Shown in pieces: positions 34,015-43,211 of a stretch of DNA of 64,000 nt. The stretch's first letter is position 1; every line of letters begins with the position of its first letter. The notes under the pieces are model-generated. The model searched no databases. It was not told the origin of the DNA and worked only from the letters and a program-made list of their open reading frames with translations. Where the stretch lies: positions 62,001-126,000 of the forward strand of contig CAOKVX010000005.1 in assembly GCA_948472945.1 (NCBI GenBank), written 5' to 3'. Source of the DNA: an uncultured Clostridia bacterium (GTDB taxonomy: Bacteria > Bacillota > Clostridia > Lachnospirales > Lachnospiraceae). A program made the translations under genes and the position numbers.

Positions 34015-34569
34015 CTACATCCTCCCCTCTTTTCTGTTTTTAAGTATGCTTATAAGTATACCGAGCACACCCGCGCCTATAATAACAAATATAGTCGATA
34101 TTCCCGAAAACTGTGCCGCAAAAAAAGCAAGCAGAAATACCAGAACACAATATTTGTCGGAAAGAGATTTTTTTCCAAGCTTTATTACAGCGTCAAGAAT
34201 AAGAGCGCACACACATACCTGTATTCCCTTAAGTGCATTTTGTACAACCTCCAAATCCGTAAAATTTCTGATAAACGCAGCTATAATCATTATTATGACA
34301 AGAGATGGGAATACCAGTCCAAGCGTGGCAACAATTCCCCCTATTACGCCCGCCGCCTTAAACCCTACAAACGTCGCTGTATTGACCGCTATAATTCCGG
34401 GCGTGCATTGGCCTATGGCAAAATAATCTATAAGTTCCTCCTCGGTCGCCCATTTATTTTTTTCTACAATCTCCTTTTGCAGCATCGGAAGCATAGCGTA
34501 GCCTCCTCCAAATGTAAGGCATCCTACTTTTGCAAATGCAACAAACATTTTTATAAGTGTTTTTAACAT
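34015..34569 (-). CDS. Chromate transporter half-protein (first subunit)
   Basis: 184-aa CHR-domain membrane protein. FGGGYAMLPMLQKEIVEKNKWA and FAIGQCTPGIIAVNTATFVGFKAAGVIGG match the family's two conserved blocks. The ORF track begins at TTG 34587, but ATG 34569 (MLKTLIKMF) has AAGGA 7 bp upstream. It forms a two-gene unit with the downstream half-protein; the pair would build one antiparallel CHR transporter. Confidence 0.9.
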   Translation of the reverse strand: MLKTLIKMFVAFAKVGCLTFGGGYAMLPMLQKEIVEKNKWATEEELIDYFAIGQCTPGIIAVNTATFVGFKAAGVIGGIVATLGLVFPSLVIIMIIAAFIRNFTDLEVVQNALKGIQVCVCALILDAVIKLGKKSLSDKYCVLVFLLAFFAAQFSGISTIFVIIGAGVLGILISILKNRKEGRM

Positions 34570-34730
34570 TAATATCCTTCTTTCCAAATTATTTTTAAAT
34601 GTAATTATCGTAATTTTAAACCACTTTAAAAACCTGTGCGGCTTAGCGGCCCGCCCTGCGGCGTATAAAATTTTGCTGTTACAATATTATCACTTTTTAT
34701 CAAATTTGTCATTTATATTTATTATTATTA

Positions 34731-34759
34731 TTGACAAACTAAAAATAAAGATTTACATT
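34731..34759 (+). promoter_or_regulatory. Promoter of the rubrerythrin gene
   Basis: TTGACA, a 17-bp spacer and TACATT, about 58 bp before the rubrerythrin ATG. No clear PerR or Fur box was recognised. Confidence 0.6.
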
Positions 34760-34817
34760 TAGTTAAACAGTAGTACAAAATTTTTTCTTTTACATATTAT
34801 ACTATAAGGAGGTTTCT

Positions 34818-35360
34818 ATGGGAAAATCAAAATACGCAGGTACACAAACAGAAAAGAATCTTGAGACTGCTTTTGCCGGAGAATCTCAGGCAAGAAACAA
34901 ATATACATATTTTGCATCTGTTGCAAAAAAAGAAGGGTATGAGCAGATATCATCTCTTTTCCTAAAGACGGCTGACAATGAAAAGGAACATGCAAAAATG
35001 TGGTTCAAGGAATTGCAGGGAATTGGTAATACCGTAGAAAATTTAACGGCGGCCGCTGACGGGGAAAATTACGAATGGACAGATATGTACGAAGATTTTG
35101 CTAAAACGGCGGAAAAAGAAGGATTTACTGAGCTTGCCGCAAAATTCCGGCTTGTCGGTGAAATTGAAAAGCATCATGAAGAGCGATACCGCGCCCTCTT
35201 AAAAAATGTTGAGACGGCCAAGGTTTTTGAAAAGAGCGAGGTTAAAGTTTGGGAATGCCGAAACTGCGGACATATAGTTGTTGGATTAAACGCTCCGGAA
35301 GTTTGTCCGACATGCAGTCACCCTCAAAGCTATTTTGAGGTTCATGCTGAAAATTATTAA
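34818..35360 (+). CDS. rbr: Rubrerythrin
   Basis: Cytoplasmic peroxide-scavenging protein of 180 aa, typical of anaerobes. The N-terminal ferritin-like four-helix domain carries the diiron ligands: [28 protein letters not shown] and [11 protein letters not shown]. The C-terminal rubredoxin domain has CRNCGH and [12 protein letters not shown] (two CxxC pairs for the iron). It has its own promoter and an AAGGAGG site, and is followed by the TSCPD gene with a 74-bp gap. Confidence 0.96.
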   Translation: MGKSKYAGTQTEKNLETAFAGESQARNKYTYFASVAKKEGYEQISSLFLKTADNEKEHAKMWFKELQGIGNTVENLTAAADGENYEWTDMYEDFAKTAEKEGFTELAAKFRLVGEIEKHHEERYRALLKNVETAKVFEKSEVKVWECRNCGHIVVGLNAPEVCPTCSHPQSYFEVHAENY

Positions 35361-35434
35361 ACAAATACCATCAGTTTCCGTACTGCTTCATGCGGGAACA
35401 GCGGCTCATTATAAAATTTGGAGGTTGTTTTTAA

Positions 35435-35704
35435 ATGAAATATATATATAAAACTAAGGGAACATGCTCATCAAGCATTGAGTTTGATATCAACGGCGAT
35501 GTTGTTACAAACGTAGTTTTCCAAGGAGGCTGCGACGGTAACCTCAAGGCAATTCCAAAGCTTGTGGACGGAATGACCGTCGATTACATTGAAAAGAAAG
35601 TAAAAGGCATCAAATGCGGTTTTAAAAACACTTCATGTGCAGACCAGCTTGCAAGCGCTGTGCGCGAAGCTTATGATTCATTACATCAGACAGATACCCC
35701 GTAA
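35435..35704 (+). CDS. TSCPD-domain small protein (TIGR03905-like)
   Basis: 89-aa protein with four conserved Cys: KGTCSSSIEF, GGCDGN, IKCGFKNTSCADQLA. This is the TSCPD pattern found C-terminal in some ribonucleotide reductases and as stand-alone proteins such as this. The stand-alone family has no assigned function; the Cys set suggests metal or redox binding. A GGAGG site lies upstream. A terminator overlaps the stop codon, so it ends the rubrerythrin transcript. Confidence 0.85.
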   Translation: MKYIYKTKGTCSSSIEFDINGDVVTNVVFQGGCDGNLKAIPKLVDGMTVDYIEKKVKGIKCGFKNTSCADQLASAVREAYDSLHQTDTP

Positions 35705-35719
35705 ATGCGGGGTATTTTT
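35694..35719 (+). terminator. Intrinsic terminator of the rubrerythrin/TSCPD transcript
   Basis: ATACCCC and GGGGTAT with an 8-nt loop followed by TTTT. The loop includes the TSCPD stop codon. Confidence 0.8.
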
Positions 35720-35722
35720 GTG

Positions 35723-35741
35723 TTAGCTCAACGGCGCCAAT
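35723..35741. repeat. 19-bp repeat, partner of 30252-30270
   Basis: TTAGCTCAACGGCGCCAAT occurs identically here and at 30252. Here the complementary right arm is absent, so no hairpin forms. Confidence 0.75.
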
Positions 35742-35745
35742 GCTT

Positions 35746-36813
35746 TTAATCATCTGTCACCTCAACATGCTGACACTTTTCTTTGCACGCCGATAAATAT
35801 ATGTTTTGTATCGCAACCATACCAACCGGTCCAAGAATTATTCCGGCAATTCCAAACAACTGTATACCTATATAAAAAGAAATAAAAGTATATATTGGAC
35901 GCATACCTGTCTTCTGACCCATTATTTTTGGTTCTAAAACTTCCCTTGCAATAAGACATATTACATATACCGTGACGATGATCGCAGCTTTAGAATAATC
36001 CTGCATAAAAATATACACGACTCCCCAGGGTACAAGTATGCTCCCGCTACCCAAAATTGGCAACGCATCTACAACTGCAATCAAAACGCCAATCAGCAGG
36101 GCATAAGGGTTTCCTATAAGAAATAATCCTGCCGCACATACAACTGTAATTATTGCGGCAATTATAAACTGTGTCTTTATAAATGCCCACATTGTGCTTC
36201 TAAGGCATTCAATAACCGGCGCAAACCTATTTGCTATAAACGAATTTTTGTAATCTGAAACAACATTTTTATAGTCCTCCATTATTAGCGCCGTGGCAAT
36301 AAATATAAATAAAATAACAATCATCATCTTGCCCGTTCCAAGACAAACTCCCCAAACTCTCTGTGTCAATGCAGGCATTATTTTATCGCTCCAATTGTCT
36401 CCCACATATTCCGATACAGATATTATAATACTGTATATCTTTCCGCCCTTAATGCCAAGCCACTCGTCGCAGCAGTAACATATTCTGGTCGCCTCATCAA
36501 TCACTCTGGCTTTTATGAAAGGATAATTGATTGCCAAACTCTTTGCCTGCATGAAAATGTAGTATATTATAATACCTAAAACAACCGTTATTATAGTCAC
36601 AAATATTAAAACAAGAATTATAGAACCTATCTTATATGGAATTTTTATCTTTTTCTTTATATATATTGCAATCGGATTGAGAATCCCGGCAAGAACTGCA
36701 GCCAGTAAAAAAGGAATTACTAAAGGTAAAAGATATTTGAATATCAGATAAACCCCTAAAGCAATTCCTGAAAGATATAGTATTCTCTTCAACAATAATT
36801 TATCTATCTTCAT
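35746..36813 (-). CDS. AI-2E family permease, YtvI-like
   Basis: 355-aa integral membrane protein with about eight helices and the usual AI-2E arrangement: two helices, a soluble segment (KARVIDEATRIC... TQRVWGV), then a cluster. The family motif appears as LIAVVDALPILGSGSILVPWGVVYI. Those residues and the length fit the YtvI subgroup, reported as sporulation-associated in Bacillus. ATG 36813 has an AGGGG site; the track start at 36828 does not. Its substrate is unknown, and AI-2 transport should not be assumed. Confidence 0.85.
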   Translation of the reverse strand: MKIDKLLLKRILYLSGIALGVYLIFKYLLPLVIPFLLAAVLAGILNPIAIYIKKKIKIPYKIGSIILVLIFVTIITVVLGIIIYYIFMQAKSLAINYPFIKARVIDEATRICYCCDEWLGIKGGKIYSIIISVSEYVGDNWSDKIMPALTQRVWGVCLGTGKMMIVILFIFIATALIMEDYKNVVSDYKNSFIANRFAPVIECLRSTMWAFIKTQFIIAAIITVVCAAGLFLIGNPYALLIGVLIAVVDALPILGSGSILVPWGVVYIFMQDYSKAAIIVTVYVICLIAREVLEPKIMGQKTGMRPIYTFISFYIGIQLFGIAGIILGPVGMVAIQNIYLSACKEKCQHVEVTDD

Positions 36814-36874
36814 AAGCGTCCCCTGCACATAATATTCTTATATAATTATCTGCAAAAGATGCCTATAAAATACA

Positions 36875-37564
36875 TCACGACATCTTAAATCTGTAACCTA
36901 CTCCCCAGATTGTTTCAATATACTGTGGCTTGGATGTATCCGCCTCAACCTTTTCCCTTATTTTTTTAATGTGTACTGTCACAGTAGCAACATCACCTAC
37001 CGACTCCATTCCCCATATCTTTTGGAACAGCTCCTCCTTTGTGAATACATGGTTTGGATTCTGGGCAAGAAATGTAAGCAGGTCAAATTCTTTCGTCGTA
37101 AATATCTTTTCCTCGTTGTCAACAAATACGCGTCTTGCAGTTTTGTCAATACGAATTCCCCTTATTTCGATACACTCGTTATCATTCGAGTTACTTCCGA
37201 CAAGCCTGTTGTACCTCGAAAGATGTGCTTTAACCCTTGCTACAAGTTCACTAGGACTAAACGGTTTTGTTATATAATCGTCGGCGCCCATTCCGAGACC
37301 CCGAATTTTATCAATATCATCATTTTTGGATGATACCATAATAATTGGCATATCCTTTTTTTCACGAACCTTTCTACATATATCAAACCCGTCTATACCG
37401 GGCAGCAATAAATCAAGTATAAGCATATCATAGTCGCCGTCTAACGCTTTCCTTACGCCAGTTTCTCCGTCTGTCTCAACTTCAACTTGAAAATCACTTA
37501 ACTCAAGGTAATCCTTTTCCAGCTCTGCAATAGCTAACTCATCTTCAATAATCAGAATCTTATT
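36875..37564 (-). CDS. OmpR/PhoB-type response regulator (orphan)
   Basis: 229-aa two-domain regulator. The receiver domain has IIEDE (acidic pair), LILDLLLPGIDG (phospho-acceptor Asp), MVSSKNDD and the ADDYITKPFSP Lys switch. The C-terminal winged helix shows FTTKEFDLLTFLAQNPNHVFTKEELFQKIWG and TVTVHIKKIREKVE ... IETIWGVGYRF. ATG 37564 (MNKILIIEDE) is used; the track start lies 33 bases upstream. No histidine kinase gene is adjacent: the neighbours are the AI-2E permease and the divergent metK leader. The partner kinase must lie outside the window. Confidence 0.93.
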   Translation of the reverse strand, partial: NKILIIEDELAIAELEKDYLELSDFQVEVETDGETGVRKALDGDYDMLILDLLLPGIDGFDICRKVREKKDMPIIMVSSKNDDIDKIRGLGMGADDYITKPFSPSELVARVKAHLSRYNRLVGSNSNDNECIEIRGIRIDKTARRVFVDNEEKIFTTKEFDLLTFLAQNPNHVFTKEELFQKIWGMESVGDVATVTVHIKKIREKVEADTSKPQYIETIWGVGYRFKMS

Positions 37565-37747
37565 CATAAATCTCTTCCACCTATCTTTCTTTACCAAAAC
37601 AACATTTTATATAATTAATATTCTTTTGTTTAATTTTTTCTTTAATTTCTCATTGAAATGTTAGTATATTGTATATTATAATATATATGATTAAAAATTT
37701 CAAATGAAATATAAAAAAAATATAATATTTATTTACTTATTCATTAC

Positions 37748-37776
37748 TTGACGTATCAAAGAAAATATAGTATTCT
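37748..37776 (+). promoter_or_regulatory. Promoter of the metK riboswitch leader
   Basis: TTGACG, a 17-bp spacer and TATTCT lie just ahead of the SAM-I aptamer; transcription should start near 37783. The region 37565-37740 upstream is very AT-rich, with nothing else recognised. Confidence 0.65.
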
Positions 37777-37792
37777 TGTTTTTAGAAACATT

Positions 37793-37888
37793 TCTCTTAT
37801 TACGAGTGGTGGAGAGTTAAGGCTCAACGAAACCCGGCAACCCCGTAAGGAAGGTGCTAATCTAAGCGATTAATCGAACAATAAGAGG
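37793..37888 (+). ncRNA. SAM-I (S-box) riboswitch
   Basis: The P1 helix CTCTTAT/ATAAGAG encloses the S-box core: GAGTGGTGGAGAG (kink-turn side), AACCCGGCAACC, and AAGGTGCTAATCT, ending before the closing strand. SAM binding stabilises P1 and frees the terminator at 37911, lowering metK expression when SAM is plentiful. The antiterminator partner should be P1's 3' strand and the terminator's 5' arm; exact pairing was not computed. Confidence 0.93.
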
Positions 37889-37910
37889 ATTTGTATATAT
37901 AATTTATGCA

Positions 37911-37935
37911 GGTCCGTATATTTACGGGCTTTTTT
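37911..37935 (+). terminator. Riboswitch-controlled intrinsic terminator
   Basis: GGTCCGTA and TACGGGCT with a 4-nt loop, followed by TTTTT. It lies between the aptamer and metK. Confidence 0.85.
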
Positions 37936-38017
37936 CATTTGAGATAATCATTTTTATTGAAAATGGACATTTTGTAATTTTATAGTTTATTTTTTATTAT
38001 ACAAGGAGGATTAAAAA

Positions 38018-39196
38018 ATGACAGAGAAGAAACTTTTTACTTCTGAATCGGTAACTGAAGGACACCCTGATAAAATCTGCGACCAGATTTCAGATGCAAT
38101 TCTTGATGAAATGATGAGACAGGACCCAATGAGCCGCGTTGCGTGCGAGACTGCGATAACAACAGGCCTTGTCCTTGTAATGGGTGAAATTACATCAAAA
38201 GCTAACGTAGACATACAGAAAACGGTAAGAGAAACCATTAATGAAATTGGTTACAATCACTCCGATTACGGTTTTGACTGCAACACCTGCGGAGTAATGG
38301 TTGCGCTTGACAAACAATCGGAAGATATCGCACTCGGTGTTGACAATTCCCTTGAATCAAAACAGACTGTCTCTGACACGCAGTTTGGAGCCGGCGACCA
38401 GGGCATGATGTTCGGCTATGCGACAGACGAGACAGAGGAGTATATGCCGTATCCTATTTCTCTCGCCCACAGACTTACAAAAAAGCTCACCGAAGTGAGA
38501 AAAGACGGTACTCTTACATATCTTCGTCCTGATGGTAAGAGTCAGGTTACCGTTGAATATGATGATGCCGGAAAACCTATACGTATCGACGCTGTTGTAA
38601 TATCAACACAGCACGATGAAAATGTAACGCAGGAGCAGATTCATACAGACATCCGCAGGCATGTAATTGACGCAGTACTACCTGAAAACCTTGTTGACGA
38701 GGATACAAAATATTTTATTAATCCTACCGGAAGGTTTGTTATCGGCGGACCTAACGGGGACAGCGGACTCACCGGACGAAAGATAATTGTTGACACATAC
38801 GGCGGATATGCACGCCACGGCGGAGGAGCTTTTTCCGGAAAAGACTGTACGAAAGTAGACCGCTCGGCAGCGTACGCCGCTCGTTATGTTGCAAAAAATA
38901 TTGTAGCTGCAGGCCTTGCAAACAGATGTGAGATACAGTTATCATATGCTATAGGAGTAGCTCACCCAACTTCAATAATGGTTGATACATTTGGAACAGG
39001 TAAACTTCCTGACGATGAACTTGTAGCTATTATAAGGGAAAACATTGACCTTACACCTTCCGGTATAATTAAAATGTTAGACCTTAGGCGTCCTATTTAT
39101 AAGCAGACAGCATCATACGGTCACTTTGGACGTACTGAACTTGACCTTCCGTGGGAAAATACTGATAAAGCTGAAATATTTAAAAAATATATTTGA
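38018..39196 (+). CDS. metK: S-adenosylmethionine synthetase
   Basis: Makes SAM from methionine and ATP. 392 aa, normal length. [19 protein letters not shown] (methionine/ATP site), [16 protein letters not shown] (signature 1) and [27 protein letters not shown] (signature 2, P-loop-like) are intact. AAGGAGG precedes the ATG. Expression is controlled by the SAM-I riboswitch in its leader. metY at 20393-21655 supplies the homocysteine branch of the same pathway. Confidence 0.98.
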   Translation: MTEKKLFTSESVTEGHPDKICDQISDAILDEMMRQDPMSRVACETAITTGLVLVMGEITSKANVDIQKTVRETINEIGYNHSDYGFDCNTCGVMVALDKQSEDIALGVDNSLESKQTVSDTQFGAGDQGMMFGYATDETEEYMPYPISLAHRLTKKLTEVRKDGTLTYLRPDGKSQVTVEYDDAGKPIRIDAVVISTQHDENVTQEQIHTDIRRHVIDAVLPENLVDEDTKYFINPTGRFVIGGPNGDSGLTGRKIIVDTYGGYARHGGGAFSGKDCTKVDRSAAYAARYVAKNIVAAGLANRCEIQLSYAIGVAHPTSIMVDTFGTGKLPDDELVAIIRENIDLTPSGIIKMLDLRRPIYKQTASYGHFGRTELDLPWENTDKAEIFKKYI

Positions 39197-39334
39197 TTAT
39201 TTTGTTAATTTGATATATATTATGATGTACAGGTTTGTTACATCTGCGCAGCAATGCGTTGATATTTGTTAGGGTTAAAATATCTTTGATTTTGACCTCA
39301 CTATATTATAATTATTAAGAAGAAGGAGGTTTCC

Positions 39335-40216
39335 ATGCACAGATATCTCAGGGCAGTTGGATTCAGCAATGTTAATTCACGAAAAGATTTTGAAAAGATT
39401 CTGGGTATTATTATGGAATCTCCTACTTCTAAACATACTTTACCGCTTGAGCACAAACACAGATTAGTCCAATTTAATAAAGATTTTATGGACGGTCTTG
39501 GTATATCGGTTGTTGGAGAATATGATGAAAAGGGATTTTTTTATCTTAACTATTATACTCCCTACGCAACAAGCAATATTGTATCATCGAAAGAAACTGT
39601 CATGATTAACAAGCGCGTCGATACCGACGCATATACCGGAATGTGCGATGACATGCGTCTCGGCGTTTCCCTTATATTCTATCTTCAGAATATTATTGAC
39701 TACAAAAAGAGCAGCATAAAGGAAAATACAGGGCGTATTGTCAACATATGTCTCTCGTCACTATCTATAGAGGGAAAGGTTTTACTTGGATTATCCAATG
39801 ACAGAGTTTCTGATAAAAATTTAACACAAGAGACGAGACGCCGAAATAAGCTGATAGCCGAAGCAAAGAACGGCAATCAGGAGGCCATAGACAGTCTTAC
39901 GATAGATGAACTTGATGTATACGCCTCAGTCATGAAACGTGTAAAGTATGAGGATATATATTCAATTGTTGAGAATTCATTTATCCCTTACGGCTCTGAA
40001 TCCGATAATTACACACTTATAGGTACAATTATCAATTGGAGTATGATTACTAATGAGTTTACAAAGGAGAATATTTACTGTCTTATTGTCAATTGTAATG
40101 ATTTAATTTTTCCTGTATATATAAATGAACTGGACCTTATAGGAGAGCCGATGATAGGAAGAAGGTTCAAGGGTAACATATGGATGCTCGGACATATTGA
40201 CTTTTCTGAAATATAA
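39335..40216 (+). CDS. DUF3881 family protein
   Basis: 293-aa predicted soluble protein beginning MHRYLRAVGFSNVNSRKDFEKIL, the start I recall for the Lachnospiraceae DUF3881 family. Conserved-looking blocks include DTDAYTGMCDDMRLGVSLIFYLQN, SLSIEGKVLLGL and GEPMIGRRFKGNIWMLGHIDF near the end. A short central segment (RRRNKLIAEAKNGNQEAIDSL) looks helical. AAGGAGG precedes the ATG. It lies 138 bp after metK, with no strong terminator between, so read-through is possible. Function unknown. Confidence 0.75.
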   Translation: MHRYLRAVGFSNVNSRKDFEKILGIIMESPTSKHTLPLEHKHRLVQFNKDFMDGLGISVVGEYDEKGFFYLNYYTPYATSNIVSSKETVMINKRVDTDAYTGMCDDMRLGVSLIFYLQNIIDYKKSSIKENTGRIVNICLSSLSIEGKVLLGLSNDRVSDKNLTQETRRRNKLIAEAKNGNQEAIDSLTIDELDVYASVMKRVKYEDIYSIVENSFIPYGSESDNYTLIGTIINWSMITNEFTKENIYCLIVNCNDLIFPVYINELDLIGEPMIGRRFKGNIWMLGHIDFSEI

Positions 40217-40280
40217 TGTTATTATATCTTTTGATGGAATAAATTTGGAGATAGCGCTTAATAATGTTGCTGTTTCACAT

Positions 40281-40354
40281 GTCGCTATAGCTCAGCTGGA
40301 TAGAGCGACCGCCTCCTAAGCGGTAGGCCGGAGGTTCAAATCCTCTTAGCGACG
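40281..40354 (+). tRNA. tRNA-Arg (anticodon CCT)
   Basis: Cloverleaf complete: acceptor GTCGCTA/TAGCGAC, D arm GCTC..GAGC, anticodon stem ACCGC/GCGGT with loop CTCCTAA, T arm GGAGG TTCAAAT CCTCT. Anticodon CCT reads AGG. CCA is not encoded. Confidence 0.96.
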
Positions 40355-40360
40355 CTGAAA

Positions 40361-40400
40361 AAAGACCGAAAATATTTTATATAATATTTTCGGTCTTTTT
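40361..40400 (+). terminator. Terminator of tRNA-Arg
   Basis: A 16-bp perfect stem, AAAGACCGAAAATATT with its complement, a 6-nt loop and a T-run, 6 bp after the tRNA. Confidence 0.9.
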
Positions 40401-40491
40401 TATTGTATAATATTAATTACTTCTTAATTGATTACGTCTTAATTTTTTATTATCGTTACACATGATACAAAATAAGTTATATTAAAGAACT

Positions 40492-41991
40492 TTACCATTT
40501 ATATCTTTTTTTAAGATATCTTCTTCTGCTTTTTTTCTTTAGTGAGCTGTAACTTCCAAAATATTTTTTTCTAAGCTTTGCCCTATACATCAGACTTACT
40601 ATTACGAAACATAATATTATTGCTGCAATTATCATTGCAACTACTTGAACCAGCCCAAATACAATGCCTTTTTTTTCTGTACTTTCATCCGAGCCGCGTT
40701 CTTTTTCTGCAGTCCCACTGTTATCCTCGCTGCTGCTTTCTTCATTTTTCTTTGTCACTTCTTCATCAAGCTCATTTACATAGTCGGTAACTTCCTTGTT
40801 AATATCTGTTGTTACTATTTTGTTAGAATCATAGAGCACCTTTGCTGAGCCGACAACCTTTCCCATATAGGTGTAAGTTATCTTCCCAATTTCACTTATG
40901 CCATTAACGGAAACAGGTTCATCGTAATATTCTATATTTTTTTCAGCATTAGAAATATCTGTGCCTTTTGGCAATATTATGTTGGCATTTTCCTCAATAA
41001 ATATAGGCGAATTGTTTTCATCAAAAATGGAATTATATTTTGAGAACAAAGAATATTTTACTTCCGAATCATAATTTCCTATTTTTGATTCTATTGGATG
41101 GCTCTCAAAATTATCAAAAACAGAATTCAATATTTTTATCGTATCTGTATATTCATTAGGTTCACTAGGGGGCGGACCGCTAGTTTTCATAACAACACAT
41201 ACAAGTTCAAGGTCGCCCTTTTTTGCAAATGTAACCAATGTCCATCTTGCTATATCGGTATATCCTGTTTTACCACCGATACAATAATCATATTTGTAAT
41301 GATATTTTCTCGGATGGAACATTTCATGCTTATGGTACATCGGCCTCTCTTCATTAAGATTGGTTTTTGGAATTGTATACAATTCTGTTCCTGCAATTTT
41401 CCTGAACATACTGTTTTTCATTGCTGCACATGAGATAAGCGCCATATCATAGGCTGAAGAGTAATGTTTTTCATTAAATAATCCGTTAGGATTGGCAAAA
41501 TGAGTGTTCTTGCACCCAAGCTCCTTTGCCTTATCATTCATCAAATCTACAAACCCTTTAATATCTCCCGATATATGCTCGGCAACACCGTTACATACCT
41601 CATTTGCGGACATAAGCATAATTCCATATAGGCAGTTTTCCATTGATATCTGTTCATTAGGTACAACGCCTATATGCGAACTGCCAGGCTCTATACTGTT
41701 GACTGCTTTATATGAAAAGGTAACCGTATCTGTCAAAGACGCATTCTCAAGACATAGAAGCGTCGTCATAATCTTTGTAATACTTGCAGGATAATGTTTG
41801 TCATGTATATTTTTTTCGTAAAGAATAGTACCCGAATTAATATCCATTACAATAGCGGATTCTGCACTTATTTTTTTTGCTGAAGGTCCTGAACTCCATT
41901 CACCTTTTTTTGCATATACAGAACTATTACATAAACCCATTGTCTGTACAATTAATGTAAATAATAATACAATAACAATTCTTTTTTTCAT
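40492..41991 (-). CDS. D-alanyl-D-alanine carboxypeptidase (PBP5/DacF type)
   Basis: Low-molecular-weight penicillin-binding protein of 499 aa that trims the terminal D-Ala of peptidoglycan stem peptides. It has a signal peptide (MKKRIVIVLLFTLIVQTMG), catalytic SITK (SxxK), SAN (SxN) and KTG motifs, then a beta-rich PBP5 C-domain, an Asn/Glu/Ser linker and a C-terminal TM (VVAMIIAAIILCFVIVSLMY) with a Lys/Arg-rich cytosolic tail. A true TM anchor rather than PBP5's amphipathic helix is notable. ATG 41991 is chosen because the signal peptide follows it directly. Confidence 0.93.
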   Translation of the reverse strand: MKKRIVIVLLFTLIVQTMGLCNSSVYAKKGEWSSGPSAKKISAESAIVMDINSGTILYEKNIHDKHYPASITKIMTTLLCLENASLTDTVTFSYKAVNSIEPGSSHIGVVPNEQISMENCLYGIMLMSANEVCNGVAEHISGDIKGFVDLMNDKAKELGCKNTHFANPNGLFNEKHYSSAYDMALISCAAMKNSMFRKIAGTELYTIPKTNLNEERPMYHKHEMFHPRKYHYKYDYCIGGKTGYTDIARWTLVTFAKKGDLELVCVVMKTSGPPPSEPNEYTDTIKILNSVFDNFESHPIESKIGNYDSEVKYSLFSKYNSIFDENNSPIFIEENANIILPKGTDISNAEKNIEYYDEPVSVNGISEIGKITYTYMGKVVGSAKVLYDSNKIVTTDINKEVTDYVNELDEEVTKKNEESSSEDNSGTAEKERGSDESTEKKGIVFGLVQVVAMIIAAIILCFVIVSLMYRAKLRKKYFGSYSSLKKKSRRRYLKKRYKW

Positions 41992-42117
41992 AGCCTTATC
42001 CTTTCGTGCATGTTTGTCCATATTTTAGTATACTTTATTTACATAGTTCTATCAAGAAGATTTTTAATATTTTAATTTTTGATACTATATTATTAAATTG
42101 TGTTTATAAATATAGAT

Positions 42118-42163
42118 AAAAACTGCGGAAGTGTATTGTATCACATACTCTCCGCAGTTTTTT
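42118..42163. terminator. Strong bidirectional terminator-like hairpin in divergent region
   Basis: AAAACTGCGGA and TCCGCAGTTTT form a long stem with T-runs on both strands. It lies upstream of both dacF-like (-) and trmB (+), so it ends no annotated gene. It could be a leader attenuator for the carboxypeptidase or end an unannotated small RNA. Confidence 0.65.
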
Positions 42164-42478
42164 CACAGACATTTTTATATTAAATATTATGTTATTATAT
42201 TACCCTTTTTTAACTTCAACGGCACTTTTTATAATGTATAAATCATTAACTGTTTCCTGTTCAAAATTTTTGAGTCACAATAAAGTATTACTTTATCGCT
42301 TGTATTGCATATCTATTTATTTTAATAGCTTACTTGCCTTTTTCATATTTTAATTGATATTAATTGTTTTATTATATATAATTATCTTGGCTGTAAAGTC
42401 ATATATTTGCAGCAAGCTTACGGTATTTGAATACTTGGCTTGTTGTTAAAATGAATTATATTTATACTGGAGGCAAAC
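42164..42478. other. AT-rich leader region upstream of trmB
   Basis: No gene. Two small structures are visible: ATAAAGTA-T-TACTTTAT (42280-42296), an operator-like dyad, and an imperfect hairpin CAAGC...GCTTG (about 42414-42446) about 35 bp before the trmB ATG. Confidence 0.45.
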
Positions 42479-43123
42479 ATGAGATTAAGAAATGTTCCCG
42501 GCTCAAGGGAATTTATAGAGAACTGTGAATATGCAATAAAGGACCCTGAATCGCACTATGGAAACTGGCGCGAATTGTTTGGTAAAGATTTGGCATCGAA
42601 GCTTCATATTGAGATTGGCATGGGTAAGGGAAAATTCATACGCGAACTCGCCGCCGCCAATCCCGATATTTCGTATATTGGCATTGAGAAATTTTCAAGT
42701 GTGCTTATAAGGGCTTTGGAAAAAAGGCCTGAACTTGAGTCGGATAATTTATATTTTCTTAGATTTGACGCTGAAAATATTACGTCTATTTTCAGCGATG
42801 GAGAGATTGACAGAATTTATCTTAATTTTTCTGACCCGTGGCCAAAGGACAGACATGCTAAGAGAAGGCTTACGTCTGTCCAGTTTTTAGAGAGATATAA
42901 ATCTATTCTTTCAAAAAACGGCGAAATTATGTTTAAAACGGATAACAGGACTTTATTTGATTTCTCGCTCGAACAGGCAAGAATATCAAAATGGCATATT
43001 CAGGAATTTACTTATGACTTACACAATTCACAAATGAATGAAAATAATATAATGACAGAATACGAGGAAAGATTTTCTTCAATGGGAATACCAATTTGTA
43101 AAATGATAATTAAACCGGCCTGA
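42479..43123 (+). CDS. trmB: tRNA (guanine-N7-)-methyltransferase
   Basis: SAM-dependent enzyme making m7G46 in tRNA variable loops. 214 aa. IEIGMGKGKFIRELA (SAM-binding motif I), YIGIEKFSSVLIRALEK, LNFSDPWPKDRHAKRRLTSVQFLERY (the TrmB hallmark) and FKTDNRTLFDFSLEQ are all present. A GGAGG site lies 5 bp before the ATG. Likely monocistronic. Confidence 0.95.
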   Translation: MRLRNVPGSREFIENCEYAIKDPESHYGNWRELFGKDLASKLHIEIGMGKGKFIRELAAANPDISYIGIEKFSSVLIRALEKRPELESDNLYFLRFDAENITSIFSDGEIDRIYLNFSDPWPKDRHAKRRLTSVQFLERYKSILSKNGEIMFKTDNRTLFDFSLEQARISKWHIQEFTYDLHNSQMNENNIMTEYEERFSSMGIPICKMIIKPA

Positions 43124-43211
43124 TTAATTTCATTTAAAAAATATTTACTCATAATGAATCATTTCGAGACATTTGCATATACTGATATTAAAACTATTTG
43201 GGATTAAGTAT

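Noticed and set aside
40268-40280. Half-parS-like sequence TGTTTCACATG just before tRNA-Arg
   Set aside because: Only the left half matches and the dyad is broken, so ParB binding is unlikely.
43173-43211. Extended start for the small Cys-rich ORF
   Set aside because: There is no ribosome site before ATG 43173, and the added residues are AT-driven hydrophobics.
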